64,000 bases of DNA from Shinella sp. PSBB067 (GTDB lineage: Bacteria > Pseudomonadota > Alphaproteobacteria > Rhizobiales > Rhizobiaceae), in assembly GCF_016839145.1 (NCBI RefSeq), contig NZ_CP069303.1, forward strand, positions 2,356,001-2,420,000. Direction: 5' to 3'. Within the stretch, counting starts at the first letter, position 1. Each line of letters begins with the position of its first letter. The notes under the pieces were generated by a model that saw nothing but the letters and a program-made list of their open reading frames with translations, did not search any database and was not told the origin of the DNA. Made by a program: the position numbers and the translations under genes. This document shows positions 44,251 through 52,399 of the stretch, piece after piece.

Positions 44251-45501
44251 ATGGCCGCACCCGGCGAGAACATGCGTGTCAACGCGGACCGCCTGTGGGA
44301 TTCCCTCATGGACATGGCGAAGATCGGCCCCGGCATCGCCGGCGGCAACAATCGCCAGACGCTGACCGACGCCGACGCCGAGGGCCGGCGCCTCTTCCAG
44401 ACATGGTGCGACGAGGCGGGCCTGACCATGGGCGTCGACACGATGGGCAACATGTTCATGACGCGCGCCGGCACCGACCCGGACGCCCTGCCCGTCTATG
44501 TCGGCTCGCATCTCGATACCCAGCCGACCGGCGGCAAATATGACGGCGTGCTCGGCGTGCTCGCCGGCCTTGAAGTCGTCCGTTCGCTGAACGACCTCGG
44601 CATCGAAACGAAGCACCCGATCGTCGTCACCAACTGGACGAACGAGGAAGGCGCCCGCTTCGCCCCCGCCATGCTCGCCTCCGGCGTCTTCGCCGGCGTG
44701 CACACGCAGGATTACGCCTATGGCCGCAAGGACCCGGAAGGAAAGGCCTTCGGCGACGAGCTGAAGCGCATCGGCTGGGTCGGCGACGAGGAAGTCGGCG
44801 CGCGCCGGATGCACGCCTACTTCGAATATCACATCGAGCAGGGACCGATCCTCGAAGCGGAGAAGAAGGAGATCGGCGTCGTCACCCACTGTCAGGGTCT
44901 GTGGTGGCTGGAATTCACGCTGACCGGCCGCGAGGCGCATACCGGCTCGACGCCAATGGCGATGCGCGTCAATGCCGGCCTTGCCATGGCGCGCATCCTC
45001 GAAATGGTGCAGACGGTCGCCATGGAGAACCAGCCGGGCGCCGTCGGCGGCGTCGGCCAGGTCTTCTTCTCGCCGAATTCACGCAACGTCCTGCCCGGCA
45101 AGGTCGTCTTCACCGTCGACATCCGCTCGCCCGACCAGAAGAAGCTCGACACCATGCGCGCCCGCATCGAGGCGGAAGCGCCTGCCATCTGCGAGGCGCT
45201 CGGTGTCGGCTGTTCCGTCGAGGCGGTCGGCCATTTCGACCCCGTCACCTTCGACCCGACGCTCGTCGCCACCGTCCGCAAGGCAGCGGAAGACCTCGGC
45301 TACAGCCACATGAACATCATCTCCGGCGCCGGCCACGACGCCTGCTGGGCCGCAAAGGTCGCCCCCGCCACGATGATCATGTGCCCCTGCGTCGGCGGCC
45401 TCTCCCACAACGAGGCGGAGGACATCTCGAAGGAATGGGCCGCCGCCGGCGCCGACGTGCTGCTCCACGCGGTGATCGAGACGGCGGGAATTGCGGAGTG
45501 A
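44251..45501 (+). CDS. Zn-dependent amidohydrolase, N-carbamoyl-beta-alanine / L-carbamoylase family
   Basis: 416 aa M20-type metallo-amidohydrolase of the hydantoinase/carbamoylase family. Metal ligands lie in VGSHLDTQPTGGKYDGVLGV (His, Asp) and TNWTNEEGARFAPAMLASGV (Glu), with further His in EYHIEQGPILE and GAGHDACWAAKV. In this context it should hydrolyse N-carbamoyl-beta-alanine (ureidopropionate) to beta-alanine, CO2 and NH3, the last step of reductive pyrimidine catabolism. ATG 44251 has GGGAG 8 bp upstream; GTG 44236 is less likely. Followed by repeats, a DUF559 gene and dihydropyrimidinase. Confidence 0.92.
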   Translation: MAAPGENMRVNADRLWDSLMDMAKIGPGIAGGNNRQTLTDADAEGRRLFQTWCDEAGLTMGVDTMGNMFMTRAGTDPDALPVYVGSHLDTQPTGGKYDGVLGVLAGLEVVRSLNDLGIETKHPIVVTNWTNEEGARFAPAMLASGVFAGVHTQDYAYGRKDPEGKAFGDELKRIGWVGDEEVGARRMHAYFEYHIEQGPILEAEKKEIGVVTHCQGLWWLEFTLTGREAHTGSTPMAMRVNAGLAMARILEMVQTVAMENQPGAVGGVGQVFFSPNSRNVLPGKVVFTVDIRSPDQKKLDTMRARIEAEAPAICEALGVGCSVEAVGHFDPVTFDPTLVATVRKAAEDLGYSHMNIISGAGHDACWAAKVAPATMIMCPCVGGLSHNEAEDISKEWAAAGADVLLHAVIETAGIAE

Positions 45502-45524
45502 GCGGATGTTTTTGGTGGTGAACA

Positions 45525-45704
45525 CCCCCTCATCCGGCCCTTCGGGCCACCTTCTCCCCGCTGGGGAGAAGGGAAGGCTCGGCACGACCATGTCGCTTGA
45601 TCCATCGCCGCATGTGCTGTGCCGCAGAGGGAAGAAAAACGGTGCCACAAGTATCCCCTTCTCCCCAGCGGGGAGAAGGTGGCCCGAAGGGTCGGATGAG
45701 GGGG
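45525..45704. repeat. Inverted pair of palindromic rhizobial repeats flanking 80 bp
   Basis: Left arm 45525-45573 and right arm 45655-45704 are near-perfect inverted copies of one 50-bp element. Each contains two nested hairpins (GGCCCTTCGGGCC in the left; CTTCTCCCCAGCGGGGAGAAG-like in the right). The right arm ends 2 bp before the DUF559 start codon. The element class (CCCCCTCATCC...GGGGAGAAGG) is dispersed in Rhizobiales genomes and is related in layout to the pair at 35788-35906. Confidence 0.88.
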
Positions 45705-45706
45705 TT

Positions 45707-46147
45707 ATGCCGAACGCGAACGACATCACGAAACGACGCTCCGGCAAGACAGGCCAAGCCAGGCGACTGAGGCGGATCGAGACGGAAGAGGAGCGCCTTC
45801 TCTGGAGCGACCTCCGCGACCGCCGTCTCAACGGCTTCAAGTTCTCCAGACAAATACCGCTAGGAGCGTACATCGTCGATTTTCTCTGTCGCGACCGGCA
45901 TCTCATCGTCGAAATCGATGGCTTTCAGCACGCTGAGAGTCCTTCCGACGAATTGCGGACCCATCGTCTTAACGCATTCGGCTATTCCCTCCTCCGCTTC
46001 TGGAATCATGAAGTGACCCGCGATCGGCGCGCAGTCCTCGAAACAATCCTTGCCGCGCTGGACGGTCGAATGACCGAGCGTTGTCATGTAGCGCGTTTCT
46101 ACCCGGCCATTCCTGCCGAAACCCGGAAAACAGGGGAAACAACATGA
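45707..46147 (+). CDS. DUF559 protein (Vsr-like, putative endonuclease fold)
   Basis: 146 aa. The domain begins RRIETEEERLLWSDLRDRRL and continues GFKFSRQIPLGAYIVDFLC, then LIVEIDGFQHAES. The Asp in IVDF, Glu-x-Asp in VEIDG and the QH pair correspond to the PD-(D/E)xK-like site of Vsr-type endonucleases; activity has not been shown for the family. ATG 45707 lies 2 bp beyond a palindromic repeat arm, and the stop overlaps the dihydropyrimidinase ATG (ATGA). It interrupts an otherwise metabolic operon and looks like an insertion that arrived with the repeats. Confidence 0.82.
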   Translation: MPNANDITKRRSGKTGQARRLRRIETEEERLLWSDLRDRRLNGFKFSRQIPLGAYIVDFLCRDRHLIVEIDGFQHAESPSDELRTHRLNAFGYSLLRFWNHEVTRDRRAVLETILAALDGRMTERCHVARFYPAIPAETRKTGETT

Positions 46148-47598
46148 GCACAGTCATCAAGGGCGGTACCATTGTCACCGCCGACCTGACCTACAAGGCG
46201 GACGTCAAGATCGAGGGCGGGATGATCGTCGAGATCGGGCCGGACCTTTCCGGCGACGAGGTGCTGGATGCGGCGGGCTGTTATGTCATGCCGGGCGGCA
46301 TCGACCCGCACGTCCATCTCGAAATGCCCTTCATGGGCACCTATTCGGCCGACGATTTCGAAAGCGGCACGCGCGCCGGCCTTGCCGGCGGCACGACCAT
46401 GGTGGTCGATTTCTGTCTGCCCGATCCCGGCCAGTCGCTGCTCGACGCGCTGAAGCGCTGGGACAACAAGTCGACCCGCGCCAACTGCGACTATTCCTTC
46501 CACATGTCCGTCACCTGGTGGGGCGAGCAGGTCTTCGACGAGATGAAGACCGTCGTCGAGGAAAAGGGCATCAACACCTTCAAGCACTTCATGGCCTACA
46601 AGGGCGCGCTGATGGTGAACGACGACGAGATGTTCGCCTCGTTCCAGCGCTGCGCCGCGCTCGGCGCGCTGCCGCTCGTCCATGCGGAGAACGGCGACGT
46701 CGTCGCCGCCATGCAGGCCAAGCTGATGGACGAGGGCAACAACGGGCCGGAGGGCCACGCCTATTCCCGCCCGCCCTCCGTCGAGGGCGAGGCGACGAAC
46801 CGCGCCATCATCATCGCCGACATGGCGGGCGCCCCGCTCTATGTCGTGCACACCTCCTGCGAGCAGTCGCACGAGGCGATCCGCCGCGCCCGGCAGAACG
46901 GCATGCGCGTCTATGGCGAGCCGCTGATCCAGCACCTGACGCTCGACGAGAGCGAATATTTCGACAAGGACTGGGACCACGCCGCCCGCCGCGTCATGAG
47001 CCCGCCCTTCCGCAACCGGCAGCACCAGGACTCGCTCTGGGCCGGCCTTGCCAGCGGCTCGCTGCAGGTGGTGGCGACCGACCACTGCGCCTTCACGACC
47101 GATCAGAAGCGCACCGGCGCCGGCGATTTCCGCAAGATCCCCAACGGCACCGGCGGCCTCGAAGACCGCATGCCGATGCTGTGGACGCACGGCGTCAACA
47201 CCGGCCGCCTCACCATGAACGAGTTCGTCGCCGTCACCTCCACCAATATCGCCAAGATCCTCAACATCTACCCGCGCAAGGGCGCGATCCTCGTCGGGGC
47301 CGACGCGGACATCGTCGTCTGGGATCCGAAGCGCAGCAAGACCATCTCGGCGAAGAGCCAGCAATCCTCCATCGACTACAATGTCTTCGAGGGCAAGGAA
47401 GTCATGGGCCTGCCGCGCTATACGCTGACGCGCGGCGTCGTCGCCATCGAGGAGAGCACCATCAGGACCCGCGAGGGGCACGGCCAGTTCGTCAAGCGCG
47501 AGCCCTTCGCCGCCGTCAACAAGGCGCTGTCGACCTGGAAGGAGATCACCGCGCCGCGCAAGGTGGAGCGCACCGGCATCCCGGCGAGCGGCGTCTGA
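46144..47598 (+). CDS. hydA: Dihydropyrimidinase / D-hydantoinase
   Basis: 484 aa cyclic amidohydrolase. Metal ligands are visible in GGIDPHVHLEMPFMG (HxH), the carbamylated Lys in NTFKHFMAYKGAL, and downstream His/Asp in LVHAENGD, YVVHTSCEQ and VATDHCAFTT. It opens dihydrouracil and dihydrothymine to N-carbamoyl-beta-amino acids, the middle step between PreTA and the ureidopropionase-type enzyme. The start ATG overlaps the DUF559 stop, and GGGGAAA lies 6 bp upstream. Its own stop overlaps the next start (TGATG). Confidence 0.96.
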   Translation: MSTVIKGGTIVTADLTYKADVKIEGGMIVEIGPDLSGDEVLDAAGCYVMPGGIDPHVHLEMPFMGTYSADDFESGTRAGLAGGTTMVVDFCLPDPGQSLLDALKRWDNKSTRANCDYSFHMSVTWWGEQVFDEMKTVVEEKGINTFKHFMAYKGALMVNDDEMFASFQRCAALGALPLVHAENGDVVAAMQAKLMDEGNNGPEGHAYSRPPSVEGEATNRAIIIADMAGAPLYVVHTSCEQSHEAIRRARQNGMRVYGEPLIQHLTLDESEYFDKDWDHAARRVMSPPFRNRQHQDSLWAGLASGSLQVVATDHCAFTTDQKRTGAGDFRKIPNGTGGLEDRMPMLWTHGVNTGRLTMNEFVAVTSTNIAKILNIYPRKGAILVGADADIVVWDPKRSKTISAKSQQSSIDYNVFEGKEVMGLPRYTLTRGVVAIEESTIRTREGHGQFVKREPFAAVNKALSTWKEITAPRKVERTGIPASGV

Positions 47599-47972
47599 TG
47601 CGCGCCGGCCGCCCCCTCCCAGCCCTTCTCCTCGGCATCGCCCTCGCCGGCCCGGCCGGGGCGGCGGTCGACATCGACGGCAGCTATGGCGACAAGGAAG
47701 GCTGTCGCTATGTCGAGACCGGCGAATCCTCGGGCGCCGATTTCTTCTTCCTGCTCGACAAGGAGGGCATCACCACCGCCGTCTCCTATTGCGAGTTCCA
47801 GGGCGAGGGAAGGAAGGTCGGCGGCGCCACGCTCGTCAAGGCGGGCTGCCATGAGGAGGGTTCGGAAGAGGTCACCCCCTACGAGCTGACATTGACGCCG
47901 GACAATGGCGGCTACACGATCAGCTTTGCGGACGGCACGCGCTGGGGGCCGCTGGCGAGGTGCGGGAAGTGA
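47598..47972 (+). CDS. Small exported hypothetical protein
   Basis: 124 aa. The N-terminus LPALLLGIALAGPAGAA is a signal peptide; the mature part (DIDGSYGDKEGCRYVETGES onwards) has four Cys and looks like a compact beta-rich periplasmic protein. No family with known function is recognised. The ATG shares a base with the dihydropyrimidinase stop, so translation is coupled. It may be a passenger in the operon, as similar short SYG-D-E-GC proteins occur in unrelated contexts. Confidence 0.68.
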   Translation: MRAGRPLPALLLGIALAGPAGAAVDIDGSYGDKEGCRYVETGESSGADFFFLLDKEGITTAVSYCEFQGEGRKVGGATLVKAGCHEEGSEEVTPYELTLTPDNGGYTISFADGTRWGPLARCGK

Positions 47973-48186
47973 CGGCGGGACAACCGGCCCATGGACGCCT
48001 GCGCGGGAACCGGCACCGCACCAATCACCGCGCGCTCCAGCTCATGAGGCACTGCCGGGGCCCGGCACCCGGCGGTGCCTTCCCCGGCAATTCCACGCGC
48101 GGGACGATACGCCAGACAATGCCGATTGCAATGCCGGTGAGGGCCATGCAGTCTGCCGAAAACCGCGCTGTGCGAAGCGCCGAAAG

Positions 48187-48990
48187 ATGAACAGCATGGC
48201 CCCATCCGATACCGTCGTTGCAGCAAGAGACCTCGGCCTGACGTTCCAGACGGCCGATGGGCCCGTCACGGCCCTGACCGGCGTCGACCTTTCCGTGGAG
48301 AAGGGCGATTTCGTCTCCTTCATCGGGCCGTCCGGCTGCGGCAAGACGACGTTCCTGCGCGTCATCGCCGACCTCGAAAAGCCGACATCGGGCACGATCA
48401 CCGTCAATGGCATGACCCCGGAGGAGGCGCGCAAACGCCGTGCCTACGGCTATGTCTTCCAGGCCGCCGCGCTCTATCCCTGGCGCACAATCGAGAAGAA
48501 CATCGCCCTGCCGCTGGAAATCATGGGCTATTCCAAGGCGGACCGGAAGGCGCGCATCGAGCGCACGCTCGACCTCGTCAACCTCTCGGGTTTCGGCAAG
48601 AAATATCCCTGGCAGCTCTCCGGCGGCATGCAGCAGCGCGCCTCCATCGCCCGCGCGCTCGCCTTCGACGCCGACCTGCTCCTGATGGACGAGCCCTTCG
48701 GCGCGCTCGACGAGATCGTCCGCGACCATCTCAACGAGCAGCTCCTGAAGCTCTGGGCCGCGACCCGCAAGACCATCTGCTTCGTCACCCACTCCATCCC
48801 CGAGGCGGTCTATCTCTCGACGAGGATCGTCGTCATGAGCCCCCGCCCCGGCCGCGTCACCGACGTGATCGAATCCCCGCTGCCGAAGGAGCGCCCGCTC
48901 GACATTCGCGAGTCGCCCGAATTCCTGGAAATCGCACACCGCGTGCGCGAGGGGCTTCGCGCCGGCCACAGCTACGAGGAGCACGCCTGA
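48187..48990 (+). CDS. ABC transporter ATP-binding protein (NitT/TauT type, pyrimidine-linked)
   Basis: 267 aa. Walker A IGPSGCGKTTFLRVIADLEK, Q-loop VFQAAALYPWRTIEKNIALP, signature LSGGMQQRASIARAL and Walker B LLMDEPFGALDEIVRDHL identify the SsuB/TauB/ThiZ branch. It powers the two permeases encoded downstream. Start ATG 48187; a second in-frame ATG at 48196 is possible. 214 bp separate it from the preceding small gene; I found no clear operator there. Confidence 0.92.
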   Translation: MNSMAPSDTVVAARDLGLTFQTADGPVTALTGVDLSVEKGDFVSFIGPSGCGKTTFLRVIADLEKPTSGTITVNGMTPEEARKRRAYGYVFQAAALYPWRTIEKNIALPLEIMGYSKADRKARIERTLDLVNLSGFGKKYPWQLSGGMQQRASIARALAFDADLLLMDEPFGALDEIVRDHLNEQLLKLWAATRKTICFVTHSIPEAVYLSTRIVVMSPRPGRVTDVIESPLPKERPLDIRESPEFLEIAHRVREGLRAGHSYEEHA

Positions 48991-49325
48991 TGAGGCTCTC
49001 CTTCGTCCTCTGGCTCTTCGGCGCGACGGCCGTGTTCATCACCGCCGCCTCCGCCTCGCGCGTCTATGTCCACACGACCAATATCCTTTACCTGCTGCTC
49101 TCGATGACGCTCTACGTCATCGGCAACCTGATGATGCTGCGGCTGATGCGCGAGGGCGGTCTGGGTCTTGCCATATCGCTTTCCGCCATCACCCAGCTTC
49201 TCGTCATCAATGTCATCGCCTTCGCGTTCTTCGGCGAGCGGCTGAGCAACACCCAGCTTGCCGGCGTCGGTCTCGGCATCCTCGCCATGGGGCTGATGCT
49301 GCTGCCCGCCCCCTCGAGGAGCTGA
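48990..49325 (+). CDS. Four-helix EamA/SMR-like membrane protein in ABC operon
   Basis: 111 aa, four transmembrane helices (about residues 5-22, 33-50, 60-82, 88-106). LAISLSAITQLLVINVIAFA and FFGERLSNTQLAGVGLGILA resemble one EamA/SMR repeat. It lacks the membrane Glu of multidrug SMR pumps. The ATG shares a base with the stop of the ATPase gene (TGATG) and the first permease starts 3 bp after its stop, so it is embedded in the importer operon. Function unknown; an accessory or exchange transporter is conceivable. Confidence 0.75.
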   Translation: MRLSFVLWLFGATAVFITAASASRVYVHTTNILYLLLSMTLYVIGNLMMLRLMREGGLGLAISLSAITQLLVINVIAFAFFGERLSNTQLAGVGLGILAMGLMLLPAPSRS

Positions 49326-49328
49326 TCC

Positions 49329-50213
49329 ATGGAACAGGCAAGCTTCCTTCGTGACCGCCTGCTCCCGATAGGCACCGTCCTCCTCGCGCTCCTTGCCCTC
49401 TGGTACGTCTTCGCCGCCGTGCTCAACGCACCCTTCGAGCGCGACACGGCAGCCCGGGCCGGCACGACGATCGGCTTCATGGAGCTGCTGCCGAAGACCA
49501 TGGCGCAGGAGCGCCCGGTCCTGCCCGCGCCGCACCAGGTCTTCGCCGAACTCTGGGACACGACCGTCAACAAGGCCATCACCTCCAGGCGCAGCCTCGT
49601 CTACCACGCCTGGATCACCCTTTCGGCCACGCTCCTCGGCTTTGCCATGGGCGCCGTGCTCGGCATCCTGCTCGCCATCGCCATCGTGCACAATCGCGCC
49701 ATGGACCGCTCGCTGATGCCCTGGGTCATAGCCAGCCAGACCATCCCCATCCTCGCCATCGCGCCGATGATCATCGTGGTGCTGAACGCCATCGGCATAT
49801 CGGGCCTGATGCCGAAGGCGCTGATCTCGACATACCTCTCCTTCTTCCCGGTCGTCGTCGGCATGGTGAAGGGATTGCGCAGCCCCGAGCAGATCCAGCT
49901 CGACCTGATGCACACCTACAATGCCTCCGCGGCGCAGACCTTCTGGAAACTGCGCTGGCCAGCATCCATGCCCTATCTCTTCACCTCGCTGAAGGTGGCG
50001 ATCGCCATCTCGCTGGTCGGCGCCATCGTCGGGGAACTGCCGACGGGCGCCGTCGCCGGCCTCGGCGCGCGCCTCCTCGCCGGCTCCTACTACGGCCAGA
50101 CGGTGCAGATCTGGGCGGCGCTCTTCATGGCGGCGGGCGTCGCCGCGCTGCTCGTCATCATCGTCGGCATCGCGCACAATCTCGTCCTCAAGCGCATGGG
50201 GGCACGGGCATGA
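49329..50213 (+). CDS. ABC transporter permease 1 (NitT/TauT type)
   Basis: 294 aa with six transmembrane helices, preceded by an 85-residue N-terminal extension after the first helix. The coupling motif is in LMHTYNASAAQTFWKLRWPA, and IASQTIPILAIAPMIIVVLN is the conserved helix region. With the next gene it forms a heterodimeric permease. Its stop overlaps the start of permease 2 (ATGA). Confidence 0.92.
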   Translation: MEQASFLRDRLLPIGTVLLALLALWYVFAAVLNAPFERDTAARAGTTIGFMELLPKTMAQERPVLPAPHQVFAELWDTTVNKAITSRRSLVYHAWITLSATLLGFAMGAVLGILLAIAIVHNRAMDRSLMPWVIASQTIPILAIAPMIIVVLNAIGISGLMPKALISTYLSFFPVVVGMVKGLRSPEQIQLDLMHTYNASAAQTFWKLRWPASMPYLFTSLKVAIAISLVGAIVGELPTGAVAGLGARLLAGSYYGQTVQIWAALFMAAGVAALLVIIVGIAHNLVLKRMGARA

Positions 50214-51079
50214 ATGCATCGATCCTGATAGCCGCCGTCGTCTTCTGGCTCGCCGCCTGGGCGTTCAACGAGTGGCTGGTGCGCCGGAAATTCCTGAGTC
50301 CCGTTGCCGACCGCGCCGCACGCCTCGCCGTGCCGCTGATCTTCGGCGCCACCATCCTCGTGCTCTGGGAAGGCATCGTCCGGGGCTTCAACGTCCCCTC
50401 CGTCCTGCTGCCGCCGCCGAGCATGATCTGGACGCGGCTCATCGGCTCCGTGCCGACGCTCTGGGCGGATTTCCGCCAGACCTTCCTGAAATCCGTGCTG
50501 GTCGGCTATGCGCTCGGCTGCGGCCTCGGCTTCCTCGTCGCCATCCTCATCGACCGCTCGCCCTTCCTGCAGAAGGGCCTGCTGCCGCTCGGCAATTTCG
50601 TCTCGGCCCTGCCGGTCATCGGCGTCGCGCCCATCATGGTCATGTGGTTCGGCTTCGACTGGCAGTCGAAGGTCGCCGTCGTCGTCATCATGACCTTCTT
50701 CCCCATGCTGGTGAACACCGTGTCCGGCCTTGCCGCCACCAGCCACATGGAGCGCGACCTGATGCGCACCTACGCCGCCGACTGGTTCCAGACGCTCGTC
50801 AAGCTGCGCCTGCCGGCCGCCTGGCCCTTCATCTTCAACGCGCTCAAGATCAACTCGACGCTGGCGCTCATCGGCGCCATCGTGGCCGAGTTCTTCGGAA
50901 CGCCCATCGTCGGCATGGGTTTCCGCATCTCCACGGAAGTGGGCCGCATGAATGTCGACATGGTCTGGGCCGAAATCGCGGTCGCCGCGGTGGCTGGCTC
51001 CCTGTTCTACGGGATCGTCGCGCTTATCGAGCGTGTCGTCACGTTCTGGCATCCGTCTGTCCGCGGTGGACAGGCGTAA
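50210..51079 (+). CDS. ABC transporter permease 2 (NitT/TauT type)
   Basis: 289 aa with six or seven transmembrane helices. VSALPVIGVAPIMVMWFGFD and LMRTYAADWFQTLVKLRLPA (coupling motif) are the family landmarks. Two different permeases with one ATPase and one binding protein is the arrangement found in riboflavin (RibXY-type) and pyrimidine/hydantoin importers. Followed 22 bp later by the binding-protein gene. Confidence 0.92.
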   Translation: MNASILIAAVVFWLAAWAFNEWLVRRKFLSPVADRAARLAVPLIFGATILVLWEGIVRGFNVPSVLLPPPSMIWTRLIGSVPTLWADFRQTFLKSVLVGYALGCGLGFLVAILIDRSPFLQKGLLPLGNFVSALPVIGVAPIMVMWFGFDWQSKVAVVVIMTFFPMLVNTVSGLAATSHMERDLMRTYAADWFQTLVKLRLPAAWPFIFNALKINSTLALIGAIVAEFFGTPIVGMGFRISTEVGRMNVDMVWAEIAVAAVAGSLFYGIVALIERVVTFWHPSVRGGQA

Positions 51080-51101
51080 CAAGAAGAAAGAGGGAACTGA
51101 C

Positions 51102-52094
51102 ATGAAAACGAAGATCGCATCGCTGCTGATGGCAAGCGCCTTCTCGCTTGCCGCGTTCCAGGCCGGGGCCGCCGACAAGGTCGTCCTCCAGCTCAAATGG
51201 GTGACCCAGGCCCAGTTCGGCGGCTACTACGTCGCGAAGGACAAGGGCTTCTACGAGGAAGAGGGCCTCGACGTCGAGATCAAGCCGGGCGGCCCGGACA
51301 TCGCCCCCGCGCAGGTGATCGCCGGCGGCGGCGCCGACGTCATCGTCGACTGGATGCCCTCGGCGCTCGCAACGCGCGAAAAGGGCGTGCCGCTCGTCAA
51401 CATCGCCCAGCCCTTCAAGTCCTCCGGCATGATGCTGACCTGTCTGAAGGATTCCGGCGTCAAGGGCCCGGACGACTTCAAGGGCAAGACACTCGGCGTC
51501 TGGTTCTTCGGCAACGAATATCCGTTCCTCTCCTGGATGGCGCACCTGAAGATCCCGACCGAGGGCGGGCCGGATGGCGTGACCGTCCTCAAGCAGGGCT
51601 TCAACGTCGACCCGCTGATCCAGAAGCAGGCCGCCTGCATCTCCACCATGACCTACAACGAATACGGCCAGGTGCTCGATGCGGGCATCAAGCCGGAGGA
51701 CCTCGTCACCTTCAAATACGAGGACCAGGGCGTCGCGACGCTGGAAGACGGTCTCTACGTGCTGGAGGACAAGCTCAAGGACCCGGCCTTCAAGGAGAAG
51801 ATGGTCAAGTTCGTGCGCGCCTCCATGAAGGGCTGGAAATATGCCGAGGAGCACCCGGACGAGGCCGCCGAGATCGTCCTGGAGAACGACTCGACCGGCG
51901 CGCAGACCGAGGCGCACCAGAAGTTCATGATGGGCGAGGTCAGCAAGCTGACCGCCGGCTCCAACGGCGCCCTCGACGAGGCCGACTACAAGCGCACCGT
52001 CGAATCGCTGCTTGCCGGCGGTTCGGACCCGGTCATCTCCAAGGAGCCGGAAGGCGCCTGGACGCACGAGGTCACCGACGAGGCGCTCAAATAG
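51102..52094 (+). CDS. ABC transporter substrate-binding protein (NMT1/THI5-like)
   Basis: 330 aa. A signal peptide (IASLLMASAFSLAAFQAGAA) is followed by LQLKWVTQAQFGGYYVAKDK, the start of the NMT1/THI5-like domain that binds pyrimidine precursors and related heterocycles. QVIAGGGADVIVDWMPSALA and GKTLGVWFFGNEYPFL follow. Linkage to preTA, dihydropyrimidinase and RutR makes a pyrimidine, dihydropyrimidine or hydantoin the likely ligand; thiamine precursor or riboflavin are alternatives. Good Shine-Dalgarno (AGAGGGA). Followed by a strong terminator. Confidence 0.9.
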   Translation: MKTKIASLLMASAFSLAAFQAGAADKVVLQLKWVTQAQFGGYYVAKDKGFYEEEGLDVEIKPGGPDIAPAQVIAGGGADVIVDWMPSALATREKGVPLVNIAQPFKSSGMMLTCLKDSGVKGPDDFKGKTLGVWFFGNEYPFLSWMAHLKIPTEGGPDGVTVLKQGFNVDPLIQKQAACISTMTYNEYGQVLDAGIKPEDLVTFKYEDQGVATLEDGLYVLEDKLKDPAFKEKMVKFVRASMKGWKYAEEHPDEAAEIVLENDSTGAQTEAHQKFMMGEVSKLTAGSNGALDEADYKRTVESLLAGGSDPVISKEPEGAWTHEVTDEALK

Positions 52095-52118
52095 GCTTTC
52101 GCCACGGGAACAACGCCG

Positions 52119-52150
52119 CGTGCGGGGCCCTGCCCCGCACGTTTCGTTTT
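52119..52150 (+). terminator. Terminator after the pyrimidine ABC operon
   Basis: Perfect 10-bp stem CGTGCGGGGC / GCCCCGCACG with a 3-base loop, followed by TTTCGTTTT. It lies 25 bp beyond the binding-protein stop. Confidence 0.93.
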
Positions 52151-52399
52151 GAACACAGGAAGGTCCGCGATGGCGCGCTACCGTCGAAATACCGGACGAG
52201 CTAAATAATGAGGCACCATTTCGTTACCCCTTGTAAGCCCGCCGGACGCCGACTACATAGACCGTACAGTTGGAACCTGGAGAGGCCTGACGCCATTCCG
52301 TGTCCGCTATGCTGGCAAGGAAATGAAGGTCCGGCAGAACCACGAGAAGAACATCCGGACGACCATCATAAAGTCATGCTCTTTGGGAAAGTTCGGCCT

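Noticed and set aside
45525..45704. Insertion sequence or MITE with target-site duplication
   Set aside because: No transposase and no recognisable direct-repeat target duplication at the outer ends; described as an inverted palindromic repeat pair instead.
52151..52399. Longer starts for the efflux adaptor (from 52208 or 52376)
   Set aside because: They would place 8 to 64 residues with no family resemblance before the signal peptide and have poor ribosome-binding sites.
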